This document shows, one piece after another, positions 42,762 to 51,349 of a DNA stretch of 64,000 nucleotides. A program made the position numbers and the translations under genes. The notes below the pieces were generated by a model that saw nothing but the letters and a program-made list of their open reading frames with translations, had not been told where the DNA came from and ran no database searches. The stretch is from JADKAV01 sp963769435 (GTDB lineage: Bacteria > Actinomycetota > Actinomycetes > S36-B12 > UBA10799): positions 682,001 to 746,000 of the forward strand of contig CAVYLN010000001.1 in assembly GCA_963769435.1 (NCBI GenBank). Direction: 5' to 3'. Each line of letters starts with the position of its first letter. Positions within the stretch are counted from its first letter, which is position 1.

Positions 42762-43994
42762 ATGTCTGAATACCACGTCGACTCAGAGGTCGGCCAACTC
42801 AAGTCGGTCATCGTGCACCGACCAGGACTCGAGTTGGCACGCCTCACCCCGTCGAACGTCGAGGACCTGCTCTTCGACGACGTCATGTGGGCCGCACGTG
42901 CCCGCGAGGAGCACGATGCGTTCTCCATGAAGTTGCGGGACAAGGGTGTGGAGGTGCTGCACTTCCAGACACTGCTGAAGGAAGCCCTCGAACAGCCAGG
43001 TGGCCGCGAGTTCCTCGACGAGCGGCTGACCAGCGCAACACAGGTGGGCCCCGCGCTCGACGAGCCCCTGTCGGACCTCATCATGCAGCAGGATGCCGGG
43101 CTCCTGTCCGAGGCGATGATCGGTGGCGTCCTCAAGCGGGACCTGCACCTGCCGAACACCGAGAGCCTGCTGTGGAGCTACCTCGACGACTACGACTTCA
43201 TTCTCACACCGCTGCCGAACCACCTGTTCCAGCGCGACAACACAGCGTTCTGCTACGACGGACTGTCCGTGAACCCGATGGCCAAGCCCGCCCGTAAGCG
43301 GGAGACCCTGCACTCGCGGCTGATCTGGAACTTCCACCCGCGGTTCAAGGACGCCGGACTGAACTTCTACTACGGCAACGACGACGAGCACCACGAGCCG
43401 GCAACCGTGGAAGGCGGCGACATCCTGGTGATCGGCAACGGCGCCGTGATGGTCGGCATGGGTGAGCGCACCACGCCGCAAGGTGTCGAGGTGCTCGCCC
43501 GCAAGTACTTCAAGCACGGCAAGGGCCTGGTCACCAAGGTGATCGTCGTGGAACTGCCGAAGACACGTGCCTTCATGCACCTGGACACGGCCATGACCAT
43601 GATCGACAAGGACGCCTTCTCCTGCTACCCGTACCTGCCCGATCACCTGCGTTCGTACACCCTCGAACCCGTGGGCGACAGTGGCGAGTTCACCGTGACG
43701 GAGAACGAGGACCTGTGGCCGGTCGTCGCCGATGCACTCGGCGTGCCGGAGATCCGGGTGCTGAAGACCCCGATCGATGAGCTCGGCGCCCAGCGCGAGC
43801 AGTGGGACGACGGCAACAACTTCCTTGCCGTCGCACCCGGGGTCATCTTCGGGTACGAGCGCAACACGACCACGAACACGTTCCTGCGCAAGGAGGGCAT
43901 CGAGATCGTCAGCATCGTCGGTTCCGAACTCGGCCGAGGCCGGGGCGGGCCACGCTGCATGAGCTGCCCGATCGTCCGCGGCCCCGCCGACTAG
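42762..43994 (+). CDS. arcA: Arginine deiminase
   Basis: A 410-residue enzyme converting arginine to citrulline and ammonia. Active-site pieces are FQRDNTAFC (substrate Asp), EGGDILVIGNG, HLDTAMTMID (catalytic His and Asp) and RGGPRCMSCPI, where C402 is the nucleophile. AGGGAA lies upstream of the ATG. arcB follows after 68 bases, so this is the first half of the arginine deiminase pathway. No carbamate kinase (arcC), which would make the ATP, is found in the window. Confidence 0.96.
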   Translation: MSEYHVDSEVGQLKSVIVHRPGLELARLTPSNVEDLLFDDVMWAARAREEHDAFSMKLRDKGVEVLHFQTLLKEALEQPGGREFLDERLTSATQVGPALDEPLSDLIMQQDAGLLSEAMIGGVLKRDLHLPNTESLLWSYLDDYDFILTPLPNHLFQRDNTAFCYDGLSVNPMAKPARKRETLHSRLIWNFHPRFKDAGLNFYYGNDDEHHEPATVEGGDILVIGNGAVMVGMGERTTPQGVEVLARKYFKHGKGLVTKVIVVELPKTRAFMHLDTAMTMIDKDAFSCYPYLPDHLRSYTLEPVGDSGEFTVTENEDLWPVVADALGVPEIRVLKTPIDELGAQREQWDDGNNFLAVAPGVIFGYERNTTTNTFLRKEGIEIVSIVGSELGRGRGGPRCMSCPIVRGPAD

Positions 43995-44062
43995 TCCGCG
44001 TGTGCCGGTGGCCGAAAGGTCACCGGCACACCCAACCTCCCACCACTCACAAAGGAGAAGTA

Positions 44063-45070
44063 GTGCCAGTCAACCTTCGCAACCGCGACTACCTCAAGGA
44101 ACTCGACTTCACCACCCAGGAGATGCAGTTCCTGCTCGACCTGTCGCGCGACCTCAAGCGCGCGAAATACACCGGGAACGAGCGCCAGCGCATGCAGCGC
44201 AAGAACGTCGCGCTGATCTTCGAGAAGACCTCGACCCGTACCCGCTGCGCTTTCGAGGTCGGCGCATACGACCAGGGCGCCGGTGTGACCTACCTCGACC
44301 CGAGCGGGTCGCAGATGGGACACAAGGAGTCCATCGCGGACACCGCCCGAGTCCTCTCCCGCTTCTACGACGGCATCGAGTACCGCGGCAGCGGGCACTC
44401 GAACGTCGAAGAACTCGCCGAGTACTCCGACGTGCCGGTGTGGAACGGGCTGACCGACGAATGGCACCCCACGCAGATGCTGGCTGACTTCCTCACCATG
44501 AGCGAGCACAGCCGCGGTAAGCCGATCAGCGAGATCACGTACACATACATGGGTGACGCCCGCTCCAACATGGGCAACTCCCTACTCGTGATGGGCGCGA
44601 TCATGGGCGCGGACGTGCGCATCTGCTCCCCGAAGGACCTGTGGCCGTCCAAGGAGGTCCAGGACGCGGCCTACGAGCGCGCCGAGCAATCCGGTGCCCG
44701 CGTGATGCTGACCGATGACCCGGACGAGGCGATCCCCGGTTCGGACTTCTTCCACACCGACGTGTGGGTGTCGATGGGCGAGCCGAAGGAGGTCTGGGAC
44801 GAGCGCATCAAGTTGCTCAAGCCGTACCAGGTCAACCGGGCGGCGCTGGAGAAGACCGGCAACAAGAACGCCAAGTTCATGCACTGCCTGCCGGCGTTCC
44901 ACGACACGAACACCAAGGTGGGTCAGGAGATCGCCGAGTCCACCGGCATGACCAACGGGCTCGAGGTCACCAACGACGTGTTCGAGTCCGACGCGAACAT
45001 CGCGTTCGACCAGGCTGAGAACCGCCTGCACACGATCAAGGCGATCATGGTGGCCACGATCGGCGACTAG
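44063..45070 (+). CDS. arcB: Catabolic ornithine carbamoyltransferase
   Basis: A 335-residue enzyme making ornithine and carbamoyl phosphate from citrulline. STRTR (carbamoyl phosphate site), HPTQML, MGDARSNMGNSL and HCLPAFHD (catalytic Cys) are all present. The length and the position after arcA point to the catabolic form rather than biosynthetic ArgF. The GTG start has GGAGAAG six bases upstream; a longer frame running back into arcA is a shadow. A strong terminator follows the stop. Confidence 0.95.
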   Translation: MPVNLRNRDYLKELDFTTQEMQFLLDLSRDLKRAKYTGNERQRMQRKNVALIFEKTSTRTRCAFEVGAYDQGAGVTYLDPSGSQMGHKESIADTARVLSRFYDGIEYRGSGHSNVEELAEYSDVPVWNGLTDEWHPTQMLADFLTMSEHSRGKPISEITYTYMGDARSNMGNSLLVMGAIMGADVRICSPKDLWPSKEVQDAAYERAEQSGARVMLTDDPDEAIPGSDFFHTDVWVSMGEPKEVWDERIKLLKPYQVNRAALEKTGNKNAKFMHCLPAFHDTNTKVGQEIAESTGMTNGLEVTNDVFESDANIAFDQAENRLHTIKAIMVATIGD

Positions 45071-45080
45071 TCAACTGTCA

Positions 45081-45124
45081 CGAAAGGGCCGCGGCCGGGT
45101 ACAGACCCGGTCGCGGCCCTTTCG
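45081..45124 (+). terminator. Terminator of the arcA-arcB operon
   Basis: A 20-base-pair stem (45081-45100 with 45105-45124) with a single G-U pair and a four-base loop, ten bases after the arcB stop, ending in TTTCGTCT. Confidence 0.82.
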
Positions 45125-45199
45125 TCTACCCCGGTCGGCTGGCGGTGCGGCTCGCGACCGCATGGCCAGCACGGTAGAGCCCAACCCTGCCGGCCGCTC

Positions 45200-45205
45200 T
45201 AGCCT
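45200..45205 (+). promoter_or_regulatory. -10 box of a leaderless MFS-gene promoter
   Basis: TAGCCT six bases before GTG 45212 (three before GTG 45209), which favours 45212 as the start. Confidence 0.5.
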
Positions 45206-45211
45206 GGGGTG

Positions 45212-46402
45212 GTGACCAGCGGACGGCGTGCAGTGTTGGCGGCCGTCGGCGTCAACCTCAGCGGGGTGCTCGCCCTGTTCCTGACCGGGGCGATGGCCGT
45301 GCAGATCGGCCGGGAGTTCGACATCGCACCGGCCTCGATCGGCGCTCTGGCCTCGCTGTTCGCGCTCACGACGGGACTGGGGAGCGCCCCGCTGGGCCGA
45401 CAGGTCCGCAGGCTCGGGGTGCGGAGAAGCCTGTGGGCCGCTTCGCTGACCTCGAGCGCATCGCTGCTGGTCTGCGCGGTGAGCGGTTCGGTGACAATGC
45501 TGGGCGCAGCGCTGTTGGTCGGCGGATTGGGTAACGCGATCGGGCAGCCGGCGGGCAACGCCCTGGTCGCCGCGAACGTGCGCCCGGCCAGGTACGGCCT
45601 CGGATTCGGGATCAAGCAGTCAGGGATCCCGCTGGCCACGATGCTCGGAGGGCTTGCGGTCCCGTTCGTCGCGCTGACGGTGGGATGGCGGTTCGCCTAC
45701 GTCGCGGCTGCCGTCGCAGCCGTCGTGGCCGTGCTGCTGGTTCCCGCGGACCAGCCCGCGACGCAGACCCGCAGCGAGCAGCAGGTACCAAGTGCCCTGG
45801 TCCCGGGCCTCTGGGTCCTCAGCGCGGGCATGGTCGCCATCGTCATGGCGGCCACCTCCATCGGTGCGCTCGGCGCCGCCGGTGGGGTACAGGTGGGCCT
45901 TAGCGAGGCAGCCGCTGGATACCTGGTTGCTCTCGGTGGAGCTGCCGGGCTCATAGTCCGGTTGGGGGCGGGGCTGGCTGCCGACCGCCGGTCCTTCGAT
46001 CCGCTGCGCGCCGTCGCGGCGCTGGGCGTACTTGGTGCGATCGGCTGGGCGCTGATGTCCGTGGGTGCACCGTACCTGTTCGTGATCGGGCTGGTCGTTG
46101 CCAACGCCTTCGGCTGGGGCTGGCCCGGACTGCAGCACCTCGCGGTGGCACGGCGTTTCCCGACCGCCACCGCAGCCGCCAGCGGAGTTGCCCAGACCGG
46201 CGTCGCCGTGGGACTGCTGATCGGCCCTCTGACGCTGGGAACCATCGCCAACCGCGACTGGTCCCTCATGTGGCTGGTCGCCAGTGGCGCGGCCTTGTGC
46301 GGTGCCGTCGTCGTACGGTTGGCTGCCGCCCGGATTCCGGAGGCGGCGATCCCAGCAGGGGCGCGATCCAGGCCACCGGACGGACCCGGGCCTACACTCT
46401 GA
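45212..46402 (+). CDS. MFS transporter (12 helices)
   Basis: A 396-residue transporter with twelve hydrophobic helices and the MFS loop pattern GSAPLGRQVRRLGVRRSLW between helices 2 and 3. LGFGIKQSGIPLATMLGG in helix 5 resembles the CynX/NimT-like and related anion or drug porters, but the substrate is not predictable. GTG 45212 is favoured over the adjacent GTG 45209 by the TAGCCT box. It is followed by a sulfatase gene only three bases later, though that gene has its own -10 box. Confidence 0.85.
   Translation: MTSGRRAVLAAVGVNLSGVLALFLTGAMAVQIGREFDIAPASIGALASLFALTTGLGSAPLGRQVRRLGVRRSLWAASLTSSASLLVCAVSGSVTMLGAALLVGGLGNAIGQPAGNALVAANVRPARYGLGFGIKQSGIPLATMLGGLAVPFVALTVGWRFAYVAAAVAAVVAVLLVPADQPATQTRSEQQVPSALVPGLWVLSAGMVAIVMAATSIGALGAAGGVQVGLSEAAAGYLVALGGAAGLIVRLGAGLAADRRSFDPLRAVAALGVLGAIGWALMSVGAPYLFVIGLVVANAFGWGWPGLQHLAVARRFPTATAAASGVAQTGVAVGLLIGPLTLGTIANRDWSLMWLVASGAALCGAVVVRLAAARIPEAAIPAGARSRPPDGPGPTL
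46393..46398 (+). promoter_or_regulatory. -10 box of a leaderless sulfatase promoter
   Basis: TACACT seven bases before ATG 46406; it overlaps the end of the MFS gene. Confidence 0.5.
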
Positions 46403-46405
46403 GCC

Positions 46406-47929
46406 ATGCGCAAAGTGGCGGTGGTGCTCGTGGGAGCCCTGGTCGCTGCGCTTCTCATCTCCGGCGTGGTGGGTTTCGCGGACGCGGCGTTGGCGAAGAA
46501 GAAGAAGACTGCCAACACCGCCTGGGACGTGGTAGTCATCCTGACCGATGATCAGCCGACCGGGACCCTTCCGGAGATGCCGAACGTGACTCGCCTGCTA
46601 GCGGGCCGGGGCGTCGACTACACGAACGCCATAGTGCCCACCAGCCTGTGCTGTCCCAGCCGGACGAGTCTGCTGACGGGCCAACTCGCCACACGCACCG
46701 GTATCTACAGCAACGAGTCGGACACCGGCTACGGGGGCTACCCAGCGGTGAAGGCCGCGGGGCTGGAGAACGACACGATCGCGACCGCGCTGGACCGCGC
46801 GGGCTACAACACGGCCTACTTCGGCAAATACCTCAACGAGTACGGGCCTCTCTACGACGGCGTGGCACCTCCGGGCTGGGACACGTGGCGGGCGTTCACC
46901 ACTATCCAGAGCGGCAGGTACCGCAAGTTCGCGGTGTCCGAGGCGGTTCGATTCGGACGGACCAGCAAGTCCGCAAAACAGCAGTTCGTCGGCCGCTACT
47001 CGACCACCTACCTGGGCCGCGAGGCCTCCGAACACATCCGTGCCGCGAAGGTCGACCGACCCATGCTGACCGTCTTCGCCCCCTACGCCCCCCATTCGCC
47101 GTTCACCGCCCAGAAGAAATACCGCGGGACGAGCCGGGTCCCGGCGGATTATCCGAACGACCCGTCGGTGCTGGAGAAGGATGTCTCGGACAAACCCGCG
47201 TACGTCCAGCAACAGCCCGACACCGGCACCGTGGAGGGCCAACCGCCCGGCGCAAACCTCGCGAAGCAGGTGGACACTCTGCGCAGCGTGGACGATCAGG
47301 TCCTCGACATGTACCGGGCGGTCAAAGCTCGCGGGCGCCTCGACCGGACCCTCTTCGTCTACATGTCGGACAACGGCTACATGCACGGCCAGCACCGGCT
47401 GGACGGCAAGGGATACCCGTACCTGAAGTCGACCAACGTCCCACTGGTGATGCGTTGGGGACTCGGGGCGCCGGGCATCGTCGATGATCGGCTCACCGTA
47501 GCCAACGTCGACGTCTCCGCGACCATTTTGCAGGCCGCCGGACTGCCGAACACCACGGCGGGGACGTCGGTTCTCTCGGACCGCAACCAGGACGGCGTGC
47601 CCATGGTGGGGGCTGAATCGACCAGCCGTGTCATACGGCCGCCGTTCTGTGCCTGGCGCACCCGCGACGAGTTGTTCGTGCGGTACGGATCGACCGAGGA
47701 GGAGTATTACGACTACCGGGTCGACCCCTACGAGATGACCAACCTCATCGGGAATCCTGGATACGCACAGCGCATCGAGGAACTTCGAGGGCGAGCCCGG
47801 GACGCATGTTCACCGACACCGCCCGGTTTCGGTCCGACGTTCGACCTGCCTCGATGGCGGCCCCTGCGGGGTGGAACCGTGGAGATTCCGCCGCCCGACT
47901 CCGACACCGATCGCGTGTCTCGCGCCTGA
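46406..47929 (+). CDS. Exported sulfatase (formylglycine-dependent)
   Basis: A 507-residue alkaline-phosphatase-fold hydrolase with a signal sequence or anchor (residues 4-29). VVILTDDQ gives the metal-binding Asp pair and LCCPSRTSLLTG gives the CxPSR motif, with C82 the residue converted to formylglycine. FGKYLNEYG, PHSPF and YMSDNGYMHGQH complete the active site. A maturase (FGE) would be needed and is not in the window. The substrate sulfate ester is unknown. The gene ends just before a long repeat locus. Confidence 0.92.
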   Translation: MRKVAVVLVGALVAALLISGVVGFADAALAKKKKTANTAWDVVVILTDDQPTGTLPEMPNVTRLLAGRGVDYTNAIVPTSLCCPSRTSLLTGQLATRTGIYSNESDTGYGGYPAVKAAGLENDTIATALDRAGYNTAYFGKYLNEYGPLYDGVAPPGWDTWRAFTTIQSGRYRKFAVSEAVRFGRTSKSAKQQFVGRYSTTYLGREASEHIRAAKVDRPMLTVFAPYAPHSPFTAQKKYRGTSRVPADYPNDPSVLEKDVSDKPAYVQQQPDTGTVEGQPPGANLAKQVDTLRSVDDQVLDMYRAVKARGRLDRTLFVYMSDNGYMHGQHRLDGKGYPYLKSTNVPLVMRWGLGAPGIVDDRLTVANVDVSATILQAAGLPNTTAGTSVLSDRNQDGVPMVGAESTSRVIRPPFCAWRTRDELFVRYGSTEEEYYDYRVDPYEMTNLIGNPGYAQRIEELRGRARDACSPTPPGFGPTFDLPRWRPLRGGTVEIPPPDSDTDRVSRA

Positions 47930-47950
47930 CCGCATTCTCGGCCCGGGGGA

Positions 47951-48105
47951 ACCACCCGGCGCGAAGCAGCACGACGTTGGCACCACCCGGCGCGAAGCAG
48001 CACGACGTTGGCACCACCCGGCGCGAAGCAGCACCGACGTTGGCACCACCCGGCGCGAAGCAGCACGACGTTGGCACCACCCGGCGCGAAGCAGGGCGAC
48101 GTTGG
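47951..48105. repeat. Tandem array, 31-base unit, about five copies
   Basis: Unit boundaries at 47951, 47982, 48013, 48045 and 48076; units are 31 bases (the third has one extra C), nearly identical, each beginning accacccggcgcgaagcag and ending cgacgttggc. The fifth unit changes after its first 19 bases and runs directly into the palindrome at 48096. Because 31 is not a multiple of three, the encoded peptide changes frame at each unit, so it is not a protein repeat. Confidence 0.9.
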
Positions 48106-48175
48106 AGAACGTTCACGAGGTTGGAGAACACACGCGTGGCTTCTCCAACCTCGTGAACAACCTCCAACCTCGCGG
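48096..48175. repeat. 80-base palindromic core, copy 1
   Basis: GTTGGAG occurs at 48101 and 48120 (19 bases apart) and its complement CTCCAAC at 48143 and 48162 (again 19 apart), all symmetric about 48134.5. The inner arms pair perfectly over 18 bases (48111-48128 with 48141-48158). It matches copy 2 at 55441 without gaps in 67 of 80 positions. It lies between the convergent sulfatase and pckG genes. Confidence 0.9.
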
Positions 48176-48183
48176 GGCCATTG

Positions 48184-48270
48184 GACCCACGGACCGCAGG
48201 GGACCCACGGCCAGCGGACCCACGGACGCAGGGGACCCACGGCCCACCGGACCCTCCGGACCCACCGACG
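48184..48270. repeat. Degenerate tandem repeats of ggacccacgg
   Basis: Six irregular units starting ggaccc(a/t)c, spaced 9-18 bases apart, directly after palindrome copy 1. Confidence 0.75.
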
Positions 48271-48280
48271 CAACAGACGA

Positions 48281-48316
48281 CGAGGGGGCGCCGCGGTGGT
48301 CCGCGACGCCCCCTCG
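48281..48316 (-). terminator. Terminator of pckG
   Basis: Stem cgagggggcg (48281-48290) pairing with 48307-48316, with further pairing inside the loop, 12 bases after the pckG stop on the minus strand. Confidence 0.75.
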
Positions 48317-48328
48317 GTTACGTCAGCT

Positions 48329-50152
48329 CTACGCCTGAAGACGTTCGCGCAGCGCCGCCAGTTCGTCGTACAGCGCCTGCGGCACCTTGTCGCCGAACTG
48401 GGAGAAGTACTCCTCGGTCAGGTCGCACTCCGCGAGCCAACTCTCAGGATTGACCGCGAAGAGTTCGTCCAGCTGCTCCTCGCTGAGGTCGAGTCCCTCG
48501 GTGAACAGGTCACCGGCTTTGGGCTTGCCGCCGATTGCGGTCGGTTCCGCGTCGGTGCGACCCTCGACCCGCTCGATGATCCACGCCAGCACACGAGAGT
48601 TCTCCCCGAAGCCCGGCCAGATGAACTTGCCGTCCTCGTCCTTGCGGAACCAGTTGACCTGGTACACCTTCGGCAGCTTCTCCGGATCGGCCGTCGCGCC
48701 GATCTTGAGCCAGTGACCCCAGTAGTCGGCCATGTTGTAGCCGCAGAACGGCAACATCGCGAACGGGTCACGCCGCAGTTGACCCATCCCGCCGACGGCC
48801 GCAGCGGTCATCTCCGAGGACACAGTGGCCCCGATGAACACACCGTGCGCCCAGTCGCGGGCCTCGTTGACCAACGGCACGTTGGTGGCACGCCGGCCGC
48901 CGAACAGGATCGCCGAGATGGGGACACCCGCCGGGTCCTCCCAGTTGTCCGCGATGGACGGGCACTGGGACGCCGGGGCGGTGAACCGGGCGTTCGGGTG
49001 GCTGCTGGGCTCCTCGGAGTCGGGGGTCCAATCCCGGCCCTTCCAGTCGATCAGGTGGGCAGGCACCTCATCGGTGAGCCCCTCCCACCAGATGTCGCCA
49101 TCGTCGGTGAGTGCGACGTTGGTGTAGATCGAGTTGCCCCACAACGTCTTGACCGCGTTGGCGTTGGTCTTCATACCGGTCCCCGGAGCAACCCCGAAGA
49201 AACCGGCCTCCGGGTTGATGGCGTACAGCCGGCCGTCGTCACCGAAGCGCATCCAGGCGATGTCGTCGCCGACCGTCTCCACCGTCCATCCGGGCACGGT
49301 GGGCTCGAGCATCGCGAGGTTCGTCTTGCCGCATGCGGACGGGAACGCCGCTGTCAGGTACTTCACGTCACCATCGGGCGCGGTGAGTTTCAGGATGAGC
49401 ATGTGTTCGGCCATCCAGCCCTCGTCGCGCGCCATCGCCGAAGCGATCCGCAGCGCGAAACACTTCTTGCCCAGCAGTGCGTTACCGCCGTAGCCGGACC
49501 CGTAGGACCAGATCTCGCGGGATTCGGGGAAGTGGACGATGTACTTGGTGTCGTTGCAGGGCCAGGCCACGTCCTCCCTTGCGTCGCCATCGGCGTCGAC
49601 CAGTGGGTACCCGACGGAGTGCAGCGCCGGGACGAAGTCGCCATCTTCGCCGATGAGGTCCAGGGCCGGCTGGCCCATCCGAGTCATGATCCGCATGTTC
49701 ACCACGACGTAGGGCGAGTCGGTCAGTTCCACGCCCAGTTGCGAGATGCGTGAGCCCAACGGACCCATCGAGAACGGGATCACATACATGGTCCGCCCGC
49801 GCATGCAGCCGTCGAACAGCTCCTTGAGCGTCGTGCGCATCTCGGCCGGTTCCTGCCAGTTGTTGGTCGGTCCGGCGTCCTCCTCGCGCAGCGAGCAGAT
49901 GAAGGTCCGGTCCTCAACGCGCGCGACGTCGGAGGGGTCCGAACGGGCGAGGAAGGAGTTGGGCCGCAACTCGGGGTTGAGCCGGATGAAGGTGCCGCCT
50001 TCGACCATCTGCTCGGTCAGGCGGTTCCACTCCTCGTCAGAGCCGTCGCACCACTCGATCCGGTCCGGTTTGGTCAGTGCGGCGACCTCCTCCACCCATT
50101 CCAGCAACTTCTTGTTGCGGGTAGGTGGGTTTTCGAGTCCTGCAATCGTCAT
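48329..50152 (-). CDS. pckG: Phosphoenolpyruvate carboxykinase (GTP)
   Basis: A 607-residue enzyme interconverting oxaloacetate and PEP with GTP, the entry to gluconeogenesis and anaplerosis in Actinomycetota. AAFPSACGKTNLAML holds the P-loop with the reactive Cys, VGDDIAWM the metal-binding Asp pair, and FGVAPGTG and the guanine-binding FFGVAPGT/NWFRKD regions are present. ATG 50152 follows CGGAG by seven bases; a 59-codon upstream extension is non-coding in character. A terminator hairpin follows the stop. Confidence 0.97.
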   Translation of the reverse strand: MTIAGLENPPTRNKKLLEWVEEVAALTKPDRIEWCDGSDEEWNRLTEQMVEGGTFIRLNPELRPNSFLARSDPSDVARVEDRTFICSLREEDAGPTNNWQEPAEMRTTLKELFDGCMRGRTMYVIPFSMGPLGSRISQLGVELTDSPYVVVNMRIMTRMGQPALDLIGEDGDFVPALHSVGYPLVDADGDAREDVAWPCNDTKYIVHFPESREIWSYGSGYGGNALLGKKCFALRIASAMARDEGWMAEHMLILKLTAPDGDVKYLTAAFPSACGKTNLAMLEPTVPGWTVETVGDDIAWMRFGDDGRLYAINPEAGFFGVAPGTGMKTNANAVKTLWGNSIYTNVALTDDGDIWWEGLTDEVPAHLIDWKGRDWTPDSEEPSSHPNARFTAPASQCPSIADNWEDPAGVPISAILFGGRRATNVPLVNEARDWAHGVFIGATVSSEMTAAAVGGMGQLRRDPFAMLPFCGYNMADYWGHWLKIGATADPEKLPKVYQVNWFRKDEDGKFIWPGFGENSRVLAWIIERVEGRTDAEPTAIGGKPKAGDLFTEGLDLSEEQLDELFAVNPESWLAECDLTEEYFSQFGDKVPQALYDELAALRERLQA

Positions 50153-50416
50153 CTGTGCACTCCGTCTCCGCGCGATCGAGGATTGCGGCGCGGATTTCGG
50201 CGCCGATGCGGCTGCGCGAGGCCTGGTACCACCATGCCATGCCACCTGTCCGAAAGCACCTGCGGGGTCGGGTGCAAAGCCCTTGTTCACACGCCTGTAA
50301 CGCGCCACCCAGGACGGTCGTCCGTGCATGGTTTGCAGGCGGTGTGACTCTCACGTTTGGCGCAACAAGCACCCGTGTCGGTAAGGTCTGGCGAACGGCA
50401 TGCCGAAGGAGGCCAG

Positions 50417-51349
50417 GTGATCAGAACGCTCATCGCAGCTGCCGTGTGCTGCGCCGCCGCGGCGCCGGCACTCGGGATGCTGCCCAGCACGGCGCAGCCG
50501 AAGCGAGGACCGGTGCCCGTGGTGACCGGCAGCGGGCTGGGGGAATACGCCAAGCCGGCCGGGCAAGTGGAGGGTTTCGCGGCATACGTGCCCCAGACCA
50601 GTTGTGACCCCAAGTGGCGCAAGGGGATCAGGAAGTTCCGGGATCTCGTCCTCACGCGCTATCCGAAGACCAAGGACTGGGGCTCGCTGCGCAACTGCAC
50701 CGATGACGGGACCAGCGAACACCTCGACGGTCGCGCGTGGGACTGGCATGCCGACGTCAAGGACCCGGCGGCGTTCGCAGCCGCCACCGACCTGATCAAC
50801 TGGCTCATGGCCGAGGGCCCCGACGGCAAGTCGGCGTACTGGGCACGGCGGCTCGGGATCATGTACATCGGCTACAACAAGAAACTATGGGGCTCGTACC
50901 GGGCATCCGAGGGCTGGCGCACCTTGTCCAACTCCAACCCACACACCGATCATGTGCACTTCTCCTTCTCGTGGGCCGGTGCCTTTGGAAAGACCAGCTT
51001 CTGGGACGGTACCGCCGCCAAGGAGGACTACGGCCCTTGCCGCCCCTACGCCGGCGAACCCGCACCGTTGCACGTGCGCAAAGCGCCCAACCGTCGTCCC
51101 TGCAGCTCTCCCCCACGACTGACACGCACTTCGTCGAAACCGGGCAGGCTGCTCTGGCGCGGCAGCGAGTCCAAAGAGGTACTGGCGGTGCAGACCCGAC
51201 TCGACGTCCCAGGCGCGAACGGTTTCTTCGGACCCGCCACGATGCGTGCGGTCGCGGACTACCAGCGCCGCAACTCCCTGACCCCCAGCGGTGCGGTGGA
51301 CACCCTCACACGGGCCGCGTTGGTCCGCGACGGAGTCCTCAAGAACTGA
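50417..51349 (+). CDS. Secreted M15-like metallopeptidase with peptidoglycan-binding domain
   Basis: A 310-residue exported protein: signal sequence (residues 1-27), a domain with SEHLDGRAWDW (H102, D109) and DHVHFSFS (H179, H181), the His-Asp-His zinc ligand order of D,D-peptidases of the M15/VanY and DUF-type ARB_07466 families, and a C-terminal peptidoglycan-binding-1 domain (about residues 245-305, AVQTRLDVPG and AVADYQRRNSL). It probably binds and trims wall peptides. The GTG start has GGAGG four bases upstream. Confidence 0.83.
   Translation: MIRTLIAAAVCCAAAAPALGMLPSTAQPKRGPVPVVTGSGLGEYAKPAGQVEGFAAYVPQTSCDPKWRKGIRKFRDLVLTRYPKTKDWGSLRNCTDDGTSEHLDGRAWDWHADVKDPAAFAAATDLINWLMAEGPDGKSAYWARRLGIMYIGYNKKLWGSYRASEGWRTLSNSNPHTDHVHFSFSWAGAFGKTSFWDGTAAKEDYGPCRPYAGEPAPLHVRKAPNRRPCSSPPRLTRTSSKPGRLLWRGSESKEVLAVQTRLDVPGANGFFGPATMRAVADYQRRNSLTPSGAVDTLTRAALVRDGVLKN

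Noticed and set aside
47951..48105. Possible CRISPR array
   Set aside because: The 31-base units are directly adjacent with no variable spacers, and there are no cas genes in the window.
47871..48338. 155-codon frame formed by the tandem repeats
   Set aside because: The 31-base unit changes frame at each copy and the peptide has no conserved repeat; likely spurious.
48008..49753. 581-codon open frame on the plus strand through the repeats and pckG
   Set aside because: Antisense to pckG and starts inside the 31-base tandem repeats; no protein-like composition.
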